A stretch of DNA of 64,000 nt, taken from the NCBI RefSeq assembly GCF_000719705.1, contig NZ_JOHO01000023.1, forward strand, positions 1 to 64,000, written 5' to 3'. Below are positions 7,702 to 14,947 of the stretch, piece by piece (the first letter of the stretch is position 1; each line of letters starts with the position of its first letter). This DNA comes from Streptomyces sp. NRRL S-350. Lineage in GTDB: Bacteria; Actinomycetota; Actinomycetes; Streptomycetales; Streptomycetaceae. Both the position numbers and the translations under genes were made by a program. The notes under the pieces were generated by a model. The model made no database searches and was not told the origin of the DNA. It saw only the letters and a program-made list of their open reading frames with translations.

Positions 7702-8445
7702 ATGGACCGGACGACGGAAGCGCTGACCACCTTCGAGGAGCGCACCCTCGTCTGGGACGGCTGCCTGAACGTCCGCGACCTGGGCGGGCTGCCCACCGCC
7801 TCCGGCCGGCGCACCGCCCGCGGCGCGATAGTCCGGGCGGACAACCTCGACCGCCTCACCGCCGAGGGCTGGGACGCCCTCCTCGACCACGGCGTCCGCA
7901 CCGTGATCGACCTGCGCAACGCCGACGAGTACAAGCCGCTCCTGCCCCTCCCCGAGGGTGTCGACCTGGTCCGCGTCCCGCTGGACGAGCTCGCCGGCCC
8001 CGCCTGGTGGGAGACCCACGGACGGCTGGACGGCACCCCCCTCGCACTCCGCCCGTACCTGGACCACTGCCCGCACGCCGCCGCCGCGCTGGTCACCGCG
8101 ATCGCCGGCGCCCGCCCCGGCGGGGTGGTCGTGCACTGCGGCGCCGGCCGTGACCGCACCGGCCTGGCCGCCCTGCTGCTGCTCGCCCTCGCCGGGGTCG
8201 ACCGCGCCGCGATCGCCGAGGACTACCTGCTGAGCGCCCCCAACGTCCGCCCGCTGTACGGCATGCTGGGCCTGCCGGACCCGTACCGCCGGATCGACGC
8301 GGTGCTCGCCGAGGAGGGGACCACCGCGGAGGCCGCGCTGGAGGCCGCACTCGACGGGTTCGACCCGGCCGGCTACCTGCTCGCCGCGGGCGTCGCGCCC
8401 GCCCCGATCGCCGCCGTCCGCGGCCGACTGCTGCCCACCGCCTAG
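7702..8445 (+). CDS. Tyrosine-protein phosphatase (Y_phosphatase3/SIW14-like)
   Basis: A 247-residue cytoplasmic protein of the bacterial Tyr/dual-specificity phosphatase family that also includes lipid phosphatases such as MptpB. The signature Cys-x5-Arg loop is HCGAGRDRTG (residues about 149-158). The N-terminus has the typical NVRDLGGLPTASGR and RADNLDRLTAEGWDALLDHGVRTVIDLRN blocks, which carry a general-acid region. The ATG at 7702 follows GGGGAG. It stands alone in its gap, so the substrate is unknown. Length and motifs are normal for the family, and the enzyme should be active. Confidence 0.9.
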   Translation: MDRTTEALTTFEERTLVWDGCLNVRDLGGLPTASGRRTARGAIVRADNLDRLTAEGWDALLDHGVRTVIDLRNADEYKPLLPLPEGVDLVRVPLDELAGPAWWETHGRLDGTPLALRPYLDHCPHAAAALVTAIAGARPGGVVVHCGAGRDRTGLAALLLLALAGVDRAAIAEDYLLSAPNVRPLYGMLGLPDPYRRIDAVLAEEGTTAEAALEAALDGFDPAGYLLAAGVAPAPIAAVRGRLLPTA

Positions 8446-8480
8446 GGCCCGGCGGGCCGGACGGGAGCTCCGGTTCAACA

Positions 8481-8528
8481 TCGTCAACCGATGGTTGACG
8501 ATAGGGGGACCGACAACCTACGGTTGAC
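8481..8528. promoter_or_regulatory. Tandem palindromic operator and likely leaderless promoter of the Clp-N protein
   Basis: A perfect palindrome (tcgtcaacc gat ggttgacga, 8481-8501) is followed by a second copy with one mismatch (gacaacc tac ggttgac, 8512-8528) that ends 2 bp before the ATG at 8531. TTGACG in the first and TACGGT in the second are spaced like -35 and -10 boxes (19 nt). A transcript would then start near the ATG with no leader, agreeing with the absence of a close ribosome-binding site. A dimeric repressor binding here would block the promoter. Confidence 0.7.
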
Positions 8529-8530
8529 GC

Positions 8531-9286
8531 ATGGAGAATCCCGTTGTTCCCAACACCACTCCGCTGCGCCTCGACGACCTGATCGCCGCGATCAAGAAGG
8601 TCCACACCGACGCGCTCGACCAGCTCTCCGACGCGGTCATCGCCGCCGACCACCTCGGCGACCTCGCCGACCACCTGATCGGCCACTTCGTCGACCAGGC
8701 CCGCCGCTCCGGCGCGTCCTGGACCGACATCGGCCGCAGCATGGGCGTCAGCAAGCAGGCCGCCCAGAAGCGCTTCGTCCCCAAGGACCCCGGCACGCCG
8801 AACGACCTCGACCCCAGCCAGGGGTTCAGCCGGTTCACCCCCCGGGCCCGCCAGGTCGTGGTGGCCTCGCAGGAGGAGGCCCGGAAGGCGGGCAACACCC
8901 AGATCACCACGGAACACCTGCTGCTCGGCCTGCTCGCCGAGCCCGAGGGCATCGGGATGAAGGCGCTCGCCGCCCAGGGCGTCACCCCCGAGGCCCTGCG
9001 AGCGGCGGCCACCACCGCCCTCCCGGCCGCCGTCGACGAGCTGCCCGCGCTGATCCCGTTCGACGCGCAGAGCAAGAAGACGCTGGAGCTGACCTTCCGC
9101 GAGGCGCTCAAGCTCGGGCACAACTACGTCGGCACCGAACACCTCCTGCTCGCACTGCTGGAACAGGACAACGGCCAGGGCCTCCTGACCGCGCTGAAGG
9201 TGGACAAGGCCGAGGCGGAGACCTTCGTCTCGGAGGCCATCGCCGCCATCATCGCCGCCCGGAACACGGAGCCCGAGCAGCCGTGA
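8531..9286 (+). CDS. Clp N-terminal repeat protein with N-terminal DNA-binding-like region
   Basis: A 251-residue protein. Residues about 1-95 form a helical region with a helix-turn-helix-like stretch (SGASWTDIGRSMGVSKQAAQKRF). The rest contains two Clp_N repeats (RARQVVVASQEEARKAGNTQITTEHLLLGLL and LTFREALKLGHNYVGTEHLLLALL), the substrate- and adaptor-binding module of ClpC/ClpA, but there is no AAA+ ATPase. It may be a Clp-linked regulator that binds its own tandem palindromic operator just upstream; that is inference from the HTH and the sites. A 16-bp hairpin terminates the gene. Confidence 0.85.
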   Translation: MENPVVPNTTPLRLDDLIAAIKKVHTDALDQLSDAVIAADHLGDLADHLIGHFVDQARRSGASWTDIGRSMGVSKQAAQKRFVPKDPGTPNDLDPSQGFSRFTPRARQVVVASQEEARKAGNTQITTEHLLLGLLAEPEGIGMKALAAQGVTPEALRAAATTALPAAVDELPALIPFDAQSKKTLELTFREALKLGHNYVGTEHLLLALLEQDNGQGLLTALKVDKAEAETFVSEAIAAIIAARNTEPEQP

Positions 9287-9290
9287 GCCC

Positions 9291-9331
9291 CGGACCGGCC
9301 CCGGGCGCAACTCCTGCCCGGGGCCGGTCCG
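9291..9331. terminator. 16-bp perfect bidirectional terminator
   Basis: Arms 9291-9306 and 9316-9331 pair perfectly with a 9-nt loop, 5 bp after the Clp-N gene stop and 7 bp before the convergent NUDIX stop, so the hairpin can serve both genes. Confidence 0.85.
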
Positions 9332-9337
9332 CCACGG

Positions 9338-9829
9338 CTAGAACCCCGAGACGTGGGTGGTGACGATCCGGACCCCGCCGTCCTCGGCCGCCGCCAGCGC
9401 CGCCCGCAGCCGGGCCGCGCGGGCCGGGCCCAGGAGCTCCAGCGCCTCCTCGACGGAGGCCCACCGGTAGTCGTCCAACTCGCCGGCCGGGACGGTCACG
9501 GGGGTGCCGTCCGGTACGGCGCCGAAGTCGAACAGGAAGTGCTGGGCCGGGTGGTCGAGTTCGGCGGAAGGGTGGGTCCAGGAGATCGCCAACAGGTCTC
9601 CGGTCGTCCCGACGATGCCGGTCTCCTCCGCCAACTCCCGTGCGGCGCACTCGACCGGGCCCTCGCCGAGGTCGATCGTGCCGCCCGGGAACTGCCAGTG
9701 CTCGCGGTACCCGGCCTTCACGACCAGGATCCGGCCGGACTCGTCCCGCAGCAGGCAGCCCGCCGCCGCGTAGATCCGCGGCAGGGACGCCAGCCATTCC
9801 TCGCGCGACTTCAAAGGCTCAACCGTCAC
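9338..9829 (-). CDS. NUDIX hydrolase
   Basis: A 163-residue NUDIX pyrophosphohydrolase acting on nucleoside diphosphates linked to another moiety; the substrate is not predictable. The NUDIX box is complete: GGTIDLGEGPVECAARELAEETGI fits Gx5Ex7REUxEExGU at about residues 45-70. The GTG at 9829 is chosen because AGGAGG lies 6 nt upstream. The gene is convergent with the Clp-N gene, sharing a terminator, and divergent from the STAS gene. Confidence 0.88.
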   Translation of the reverse strand: MTVEPLKSREEWLASLPRIYAAAGCLLRDESGRILVVKAGYREHWQFPGGTIDLGEGPVECAARELAEETGIVGTTGDLLAISWTHPSAELDHPAQHFLFDFGAVPDGTPVTVPAGELDDYRWASVEEALELLGPARAARLRAALAAAEDGGVRIVTTHVSGF

Positions 9830-9888
9830 TGCGGTCCTCCTGGGGCAGGGTGGGTACGGTGGCCCCCACTCTGCCACCGGCGTTCGAG

Positions 9889-9975
9889 CGGACCGACGAC
9901 CCGACCGACGACCCGACCGACGGCCGGACCGACTGCCCGACCCGGCGGCCCGACCCGACCCGACGCCCGGACCGA
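9889..9975. repeat. gaccgacg-type short tandem repeat
   Basis: Several imperfect copies of a 10-11 bp unit (ccgaccgacga, with cggccgga and cccgacc variants) fill the gap between the NUDIX and STAS genes and run into the STAS start. They may have eroded the 5' end of that gene. Confidence 0.65.
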
Positions 9976-10415
9976 TGAGTCGGCGGCTTCGCGCCGGTCC
10001 CATCTGCATGAGGACCACACCGGGCGGCTCCGCCCTGACCTGTGACCTGGGCGCGCTGACCGCCCCCGACCTGGCCGTCGTCGACGCCCTCGCCCGCCTG
10101 CGGCTCGCCGCCGCCCGGCACGGCGTGGGCGTGGTGCTGCTGAACGCGGGCGGCCCGCTGCGGGAACTGCTCGCGTTCAGCGGGCTCGCGGCGCTCCTGC
10201 CGGGCGCCTCCGAGCCGCCGGACGTCGCGGAACTGCTGGGCCCGGCGGAACTACTGGGCGACGGCCTCCTCGCCACCGGACTGCCCGACGCCGGCCTCCT
10301 CGCCTCCGGTCCGCCCCCCGGCCTGCCCGGCGTCCAGCCGGAGCGGCAGGCCGAAGAGCGGGAAGAGCACGTCGGTGTCGAGGAAGTTGGTGAACCCGGT
10401 GATCCGGCCGGCTGA
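9975..10415 (+). CDS. STAS-domain-like protein, possibly 5'-truncated
   Basis: A 146-residue protein whose first 75 residues resemble the second half of a STAS domain (LTCDLGALTAPDLAVVDALARLRLAAARHGVGVVLLNAGGPLRELLAFSGL), as in anti-anti-sigma-like proteins. The usual first strand and helix are missing before the ATG at 9975, which lies next to a short-repeat array, so the start may be lost or further upstream. The last 55 codons run antisense to the 3' end of the convergent sigma gene (165-bp overlap). This tail is probably a product of that overlap rather than a folded domain. The Ser phosphorylation site typical of SpoIIAA-type STAS is not evident. Confidence 0.5.
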   Translation: MSRRLRAGPICMRTTPGGSALTCDLGALTAPDLAVVDALARLRLAAARHGVGVVLLNAGGPLRELLAFSGLAALLPGASEPPDVAELLGPAELLGDGLLATGLPDAGLLASGPPPGLPGVQPERQAEEREEHVGVEEVGEPGDPAG

Positions 10416-11300
10416 CACCTCCGGCACGATCAGCGCCCATGGCTCGTGCCCGCCCGCCGGGCTCGGCCGGTACTGGCCGAAGGCCGGCCCGCCGTTGGCC
10501 GTCACCGGGAGCAGCCGGGAGCCGCGGCAGCCGTGCCCGGGGCCCAGCATCCAGGCGCGGATCTCGCCCTTCCCCTGCAGCCACATCGCGAACGGCGGCA
10601 TGTTGAGCGTGACGTCCTCGTGCAGCAGTGCGGCGAGGCCGTCCATGTCGTACGCCTCGAAGGCGCGGACGTAGCGGTCCAGCAGCGCGCGGTGGTCCTC
10701 GTCCAGGGCGGGGGCCGGCCGGGCGACCGGGGTGTCGGCGGCGAGCACCGCGCGGGCGCGCTGCAGTGCGCTGTTCACCGAGGCGACCGTGACACCGAGC
10801 AGTTCGGCGGCCTCGGCGGCCTTCCAGCCGAGCACCTCGCGCAGGATCAGCACCGCCCGCTGCCGCGGCGCGAGCCGCTGCAGCACGGCCACGAAGGCCA
10901 GCTTCACCGACTCGCGCTGGGCGGCCACCTCGGCCGGGTCCGCCGTCTCGGGCAGCACCCGGCCGTCCGGGGCGGGGCCGATCCAGGTCACCTCGGGCAG
11001 CTGGGTGTCGTGTGCCGCGGCCACCGTGACCGGGCCGGCCAGGTCCATCGGGCGGGCCCGGGCGGACCGGCCGTTCAGCGCGTCCAGGCAGACGTTGGTC
11101 GCGATGCGGTAGACCCAGGAGCGCAGCGCGGAGCGGCCCTCGAAGCCCTTGTGGCCGCGCCAGGCCCGGACCATGGTCTCCTGCACCGCGTCCTCGGCCT
11201 CGAAGACCGAGCCGAGCATCCGGTAGCAGTAGCCGGTGAGTTCGGTGCGGTACCGCTCCAGCTGGAGCTCGACCGGCTCCTCCGTCGTCATGTCGACCAT
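10251..11300 (-). CDS. SigG/SigX5-type sigma-70 factor with SnoaL-like C-terminal domain
   Basis: A 349-residue sigma factor of the ECF type with a fused SnoaL-like domain (mycobacterial SigG/SigJ type). Region 2 is at about residues 12-80 (TGYCYRMLGSVFEAEDAVQETMVRAW, then SALRSWVYRIATNVCLDAL); region 4 at about 130-190 (LAPRQRAVLILREVLGWKAAEAAELLGVTVASVNSALQRAR); the SnoaL-like part runs from about 205 to 325 and often controls activity in place of an anti-sigma factor. The C-terminal 20 residues (Gly/Glu-rich) look like read-through rather than conserved sequence. ATG at 11300 or 11291 is possible; neither has a good ribosome-binding site. A 27-bp repeat array lies just upstream. Confidence 0.88.
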   Translation of the reverse strand: MVDMTTEEPVELQLERYRTELTGYCYRMLGSVFEAEDAVQETMVRAWRGHKGFEGRSALRSWVYRIATNVCLDALNGRSARARPMDLAGPVTVAAAHDTQLPEVTWIGPAPDGRVLPETADPAEVAAQRESVKLAFVAVLQRLAPRQRAVLILREVLGWKAAEAAELLGVTVASVNSALQRARAVLAADTPVARPAPALDEDHRALLDRYVRAFEAYDMDGLAALLHEDVTLNMPPFAMWLQGKGEIRAWMLGPGHGCRGSRLLPVTANGGPAFGQYRPSPAGGHEPWALIVPEVSAGRITGFTNFLDTDVLFPLFGLPLRLDAGQAGGRTGGEEAGVGQSGGEEAVAQ

Positions 11301-11322
11301 GGTGCGCCCCCGTCGTCGTGCG

Positions 11323-11402
11323 GTGCCTGCGGTGCTTGCGGTGTCTGCCGTGCCTGCGGTGCTTGCGGTGTCTGCCGTGCCTGCGGTGCTTGCGGTGCCC
11401 TG
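11323..11402. repeat. 27-bp tandem repeat upstream of the SigG-like gene
   Basis: Three copies of gtgcctgcggtgcttgcg plus gtgtctgcc start at 11323, 11350 and 11377 (the third diverges at its end). They lie 23 bp upstream of the sigma gene start, where its promoter or leader should be, so copy-number change could alter expression. Confidence 0.85.
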
Positions 11403-11448
11403 CTCTGGTGAACGGGACGAACCTAGCGCAGGCGTCTGACAATCCCGC

Positions 11449-12747
11449 TCACCGCTTCCCGTACACCTGCCCGGAGCCGAAGGCGGTGGTCACCAGCTTC
11501 CACATGGTGGGGAACTCCTCGCCGGAGATGCCGGTCGGATTGAGCCCCACGACCACGGTGCGGGAGAGGTCTCGGGTGGCGAAGACACTGCTGCTGTAGC
11601 CCGGCCGGGCGCCGGTCTTGCCCCAGACCTCGGTGCCGTTCGGCAGCACGGTGCGCAGCAGGCCGCCCGCGCTGAAGCACGCGTGGCCTGCGGTCGGGCC
11701 GATCTCGCAGTTCTTGTTGTGGTCGTTGGGCACGTTCGGGACGGCGAACACCTCGGCCTGCTGGGCGGGCGGCAGCAGGCGGCCGCGGAGGAGGGCGTCG
11801 AAGAAGCGCTCCAGGTCGGCGGCGGAGGAGACCATGCCGCCCTCGGCCCACGGGTACGGGCTCTGCTCGGTGACGTCGACCCGGCTGGTGCTGCCGTCGG
11901 CGGCGGGGACGTCCACGTGGACGGAGGCGTGCGGGCCGTGGACGGTCAGGTCGTCGGCGGCCGGGACGTACGTGGCGTGCAGGCCGAGCGGGCCGGTGAT
12001 GCGCCGCCGCACCTGGTCGGCGAAGGTGTCGCCGGTGACCTTCTCGATCACCATCCCGGCGACGAAGTAGTTGTTGCCGTTGTACTGCTGCGCGGTGCCG
12101 GGCGCGAAGCTCATGGGTTGGGTGAGCATGTCGGCGACGATCTGCTCGGGGCTGAAGTAGTCCGCCCTGTGCGCGGCGAACCATGCCGTGCTGCCGTCTC
12201 CCGAGGTCATGCCGCCGCCCCCGGGCAGCCCGCTGGTGTGGTCGAGCAACTGGCGTACGGTGACCGGCGGGTAGCCGGCCGGGAGCAGTCCGGGCAGGTA
12301 CCGCTGGACGGTGCCGCCGTCCAGGTCGACCTTGCCCTCGGCGGCGAGTTGGAGCAGCACGGTGGCGGTGAACACCTTGGAGATGCTGCCGATCCGGAAC
12401 CGGGCGTTCGCCGGGACGTCCTCGCCGGAGGTGCCGCGCCACCGCGCCTCCGGGCCGCCGACCCGGACCAGCGCGCCGGTGATGTCGGCGGGCAGGGTGT
12501 CGAGGGTCTTCGCCAGCGTCTCCCGGTCCAGCGGCCCTGGCCGGGCGGTGACGGGGGCGGTCACGGGGGCGGTCACGGTGCCGGTTCCCGTCCCGTTGCC
12601 GGAAACCGCGCCGGCCCCGGAAGCTGCGCCGGCCTCCGGCACGTCGGCGGCCAGGGCCGGGGCCGCGGCGCCGACCGTGACGGCGGCGAGCAGCGCACCC
12701 GCTGCGGCGAGGGTGGTCCAACGGCTGCTGCGCATGCGGGTGTTCAT
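11449..12747 (-). CDS. Secreted serine hydrolase (class C beta-lactamase / D-Ala-D-Ala carboxypeptidase family)
   Basis: A 432-residue secreted protein. An N-terminal signal peptide (basic start, then TTLAAAGALLAAVTVGAAAPALA) is followed by a Gly/Thr-rich linker with a TGTGTVTAPVTAPVTA repeat, then the beta-lactamase fold. The SxxK nucleophile is SISK and a KTG motif occurs in WGKTGARPG. The YxN motif is replaced by YNGN, so the third position is Gly, which may change activity. It probably acts on cell-wall peptides or esters. ATG 12747 is chosen because GGAGAG lies 7 nt upstream; a TTG five codons earlier would overlap that site. Confidence 0.86.
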   Translation of the reverse strand: MNTRMRSSRWTTLAAAGALLAAVTVGAAAPALAADVPEAGAASGAGAVSGNGTGTGTVTAPVTAPVTARPGPLDRETLAKTLDTLPADITGALVRVGGPEARWRGTSGEDVPANARFRIGSISKVFTATVLLQLAAEGKVDLDGGTVQRYLPGLLPAGYPPVTVRQLLDHTSGLPGGGGMTSGDGSTAWFAAHRADYFSPEQIVADMLTQPMSFAPGTAQQYNGNNYFVAGMVIEKVTGDTFADQVRRRITGPLGLHATYVPAADDLTVHGPHASVHVDVPAADGSTSRVDVTEQSPYPWAEGGMVSSAADLERFFDALLRGRLLPPAQQAEVFAVPNVPNDHNKNCEIGPTAGHACFSAGGLLRTVLPNGTEVWGKTGARPGYSSSVFATRDLSRTVVVGLNPTGISGEEFPTMWKLVTTAFGSGQVYGKR

Positions 12748-13061
12748 CCGGCTTCTCTCCAACGGTGTTTCGCCCGGCCGACGTTCGGCCGCACTTCGGC
12801 GGACCGCCCGGCCGACGGTGGCTTCGGCAGGAGAGAGTCTTCGGGAACGCGCGCTGTCGCGGCATCCGGGCGCGCCCCCCAGCCGCCCCGGAGAACGTCC
12901 CTGATCACATGTCAGGGTCGGTTGCCCGGGTCACGCGTCAGGGTCGGGCGCCCGGGTCGGGCGTCGGGGGCGGGTGCCCGGGCTGCGGGCGCCCGCCCCC
13001 GGCCGCGTGCCGGGCGGACCGCCCGGCGGGTGCAACCTCAGTGGGGCTCCAGCGGAGGGCC
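12748..13061. other. Intergenic region with terminator, no gene
   Basis: The 314 bp between the serine hydrolase start and the next minus-strand gene's stop hold no credible ORF. GC-rich direct repeats (gggtcgggcgcccggg variants) surround the hairpin listed at 12966-13000. The promoter of the serine hydrolase should lie near 12780-12860. Confidence 0.6.
12966..13000 (-). terminator. 15-bp hairpin terminator
   Basis: Arms 12966-12980 and 12986-13000 pair with a single mismatch and a 5-nt loop, about 60 bp after the stop of the small basic protein gene at 13062. Confidence 0.65.
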
Positions 13062-13334
13062 TCAGTGAGCGGAGTGCTTCTCCGCGCCCCGGTGCCGGTG
13101 CCCCTTGAGTTCGGCGTGCACGGACGGGGCGGCGTGCGTCGCCGTGGTCGGTGCGGCGCGCCCGCCGTGCCGGAAGGCCTCGCCCGCGCCGTATCCCGCG
13201 GTGGAGGAGGATGTCGCGCCGGTGCCCGGTTTCGGCGCGATCCGGACGGGTGGGCTCGCCATGCCCCGGCGTTCCAGCAGTTCCTGGGTGCCCTGGCGGA
13301 GCCGGGCGGTGTTGCCCGGGGTTCGCTTGGTCAT
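13062..13334 (-). CDS. Small basic hypothetical protein
   Basis: A 90-residue protein of unknown function, rich in Arg, Ala, Gly, Ser and His, with a helical N-terminus (MTKRTPGNTARLRQGTQELLERRG) and a low-complexity remainder ending in a His-rich tail. The ATG at 13334 is chosen because GGGAGG lies 6 nt upstream; an upstream in-frame start lacks one. No domain, membrane segment or signal peptide is visible. It is a lone gene between the zf-UBP gene and the serine hydrolase on the same strand. Confidence 0.6.
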   Translation of the reverse strand: MTKRTPGNTARLRQGTQELLERRGMASPPVRIAPKPGTGATSSSTAGYGAGEAFRHGGRAAPTTATHAAPSVHAELKGHRHRGAEKHSAH

Positions 13335-13461
13335 CGTCGGCCTCCCTTCGGCGGTCACCGGCCGGACGGATGCCGGCCGGAGGGCCGCACGGGCGTCTTG
13401 TCCGGATTTTACCGGAGTCGAGTGTCCCCGCCACCGGGCGGACGGCGCCCGGAGGCCCGGT

Positions 13462-13728
13462 TCAGCCCATGACCTCGTGGACGAAGCACCAGCGCCAGTC
13501 CTCCCCCGGCTCGTACGAGCGGATCACCGGGTGGGAGGTGTTGTGGAAGTGCGCGGTGGCGTGCCGCTGCGGCGAGAAGTCGCAGCAGCCGATGTGGCCG
13601 CAGTCCAGGCAGATCCGCAGGTGCACCCAGTCCCGCCGGCCCTGTGCCAGGCAGTCGGTGCAACCGTCGGGAGGCGGGAGGGGCTCGATGTCCTGAGGGG
13701 CCAGAGCGAGGTCTTCGCAGGCACTCAT
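13462..13728 (-). CDS. UBP-type zinc finger protein
   Basis: An 88-residue protein that is essentially a single zf-UBP domain. Cys and His ligands appear in order: CTDCLAQGRRDWVHLRICLDCGHIGCCD, then HATAHFHNTSHPVIRSY, with a final WCFVHE. In eukaryotes this fold binds the free C-terminus of ubiquitin; in actinobacteria, stand-alone copies are common but their ligand is unknown. The ATG start is supported by the domain beginning within 20 residues. It is transcribed apart from the neighbouring MmyB-type regulator (about 150 bp gap). Confidence 0.9.
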   Translation of the reverse strand: MSACEDLALAPQDIEPLPPPDGCTDCLAQGRRDWVHLRICLDCGHIGCCDFSPQRHATAHFHNTSHPVIRSYEPGEDWRWCFVHEVMG

Positions 13729-13875
13729 GACTGCAGGCTATGCCGCTCCGGGCCCGCTCGCCCGCCAAGCCGGCCCGTCCCGCCCCTTCGGGACGCGCCG
13801 GCGCACCGCCTCCGACGCGTCGGCCCTCCTCCGGCCGCGTCGGCCCGCCCGCCCGGGCCGGGAGGCTCACGACAC

Positions 13876-14763
13876 TCATGACACCTCCGAGGCCTCGGAC
13901 ACCGCCCCCGGGGCCGTCCAACTGCCCAGCAGGGCCAGCTTCTGGGCGGTCGGCGAACCCACCGGGGCGGTGTAGACGACCAGCAGCTGGTCCGGCGAGC
14001 CGTTGACGCCCAGGGTCTCGTAGCCGAAGTCCAGGTCGCCGACCAGCGGGTGCCTGACCAGCTTGACCCCGTGGGTCTTCTCCCGCACCAGGTGGTCCGC
14101 CCAGAGTCGGCGGAAGTCCTCGCTGCGCAGGGACAGTTCGCCCACCAGGGCGCCCAGCGCCGGGTCCTCCGGGTGCAGCCCGGCGTCCCGGCGCAGGTAG
14201 GAGACGGTCTCCGCGGCGACCGCGTCCCACTGCCGGTAGTACTCCCGGGCCGCGGGGTCGAGGAAGGCGTGCCGGGCCTGGTTGGGCGGGCTGCCCGGAA
14301 CGGCGGCGGCGTGGACGGAGAAGCCGCTCACCGCGTCGCCCAGCTCGTTCCAGGCCAGGACGTCCATCCGGCGGCCCAGGACGAAGGCCGGCACCCCGGC
14401 CATCAGGTCCAGCAGCAGCCGCGTCCCCGGGCGGACCTGCTGCCCGCCCCGGCCCCGGCCCCGCCCCTGGGCGCCCGTGCCGGCAGGCTCCTTCGGCGGA
14501 CGGGCGAGCGAGCGCAGGTGCGCCGCCTCCACTTCGTCCAGCCGCAGCACCCGGGCCACCGCGTCCAGTACCGCGTCCGAGGCGCTGCCGCCCCGGCCCT
14601 GCTCCAACCGGACGTAGTAGTCCACGCTGACGCCCGCGAGCTGCGCCACCTCCTCGCGCCGCAGGCCCTGCACCCGCCGACGGCCGTACGACGGCAGGCC
14701 CACGTCCTCCGGCAGGATCCGGGCCCGGCGCGAACGGAGGAAGTCCCCCAGGGTGTTCTCCAT
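13876..14763 (-). CDS. XRE-family transcriptional regulator with MmyB-like ligand-binding domain
   Basis: A 295-residue DNA-binding regulator. The N-terminal helix-turn-helix (about 1-70) has the usual family blocks LGDFLRSRRARILPEDVGLP, RRVQGLRREEVAQLAGVSVDYYVRLEQGR and DAVLDAVARVLRL. The C-terminal MmyB-like domain (about 105-285; AGVPAFVLGRRMDVLAWN, FRRLWADHLV, HPLVGDLDFGYETL) is a PAS-like fold that binds fatty acid-like ligands in related proteins. It is divergent from a short-chain dehydrogenase, a very common pairing in which the regulator controls the SDR gene. The shared 184-bp gap holds an operator-like 15-bp repeat array. Confidence 0.92.
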   Translation of the reverse strand: MENTLGDFLRSRRARILPEDVGLPSYGRRRVQGLRREEVAQLAGVSVDYYVRLEQGRGGSASDAVLDAVARVLRLDEVEAAHLRSLARPPKEPAGTGAQGRGRGRGGQQVRPGTRLLLDLMAGVPAFVLGRRMDVLAWNELGDAVSGFSVHAAAVPGSPPNQARHAFLDPAAREYYRQWDAVAAETVSYLRRDAGLHPEDPALGALVGELSLRSEDFRRLWADHLVREKTHGVKLVRHPLVGDLDFGYETLGVNGSPDQLLVVYTAPVGSPTAQKLALLGSWTAPGAVSEASEVS

Positions 14764-14809
14764 GCCTGGCAGGTTAGCCCCGGCCCGGCCGCGCCAGGGT
14801 GGTACTGCC

Positions 14810-14866
14810 GTTCCCAGGAAGGCCGTTCCCAGGAAGGCCGTTCCCAGGAAGGCCGTTCCCGGGAAC
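14810..14866. promoter_or_regulatory. Four 15-bp operator-like repeats between regulator and SDR gene
   Basis: gttcccaggaaggcc occurs at 14810, 14825 and 14840, and a fourth copy at 14855 becomes the perfect palindrome gttcccgggaac. Each unit has inverted TTCC/GGAA half-sites at a 15-bp pitch. The position between divergent promoters suggests cooperative binding by the MmyB-like regulator. Confidence 0.7.
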
Positions 14867-14947
14867 AGCGCAGCCCTGGGTCGGCGGTCGCGGCCCGCGC
14901 AGAGTGGTCGACGTCAGCCCGACCGCCCCGGAACACCTGGAGCCCCG

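Noticed and set aside
11323..11402. Tandem repeats considered as a CRISPR array
   Set aside because: Units are head to tail with no unique spacers and no cas genes are near. The same holds for the arrays at 7462, 14810 and 54588.
10177..11442. A 421-codon minus-strand frame overlapping the SigG-like gene
   Set aside because: It is a frame-shifted reading of the same strand; the sigma regions are in the other frame.
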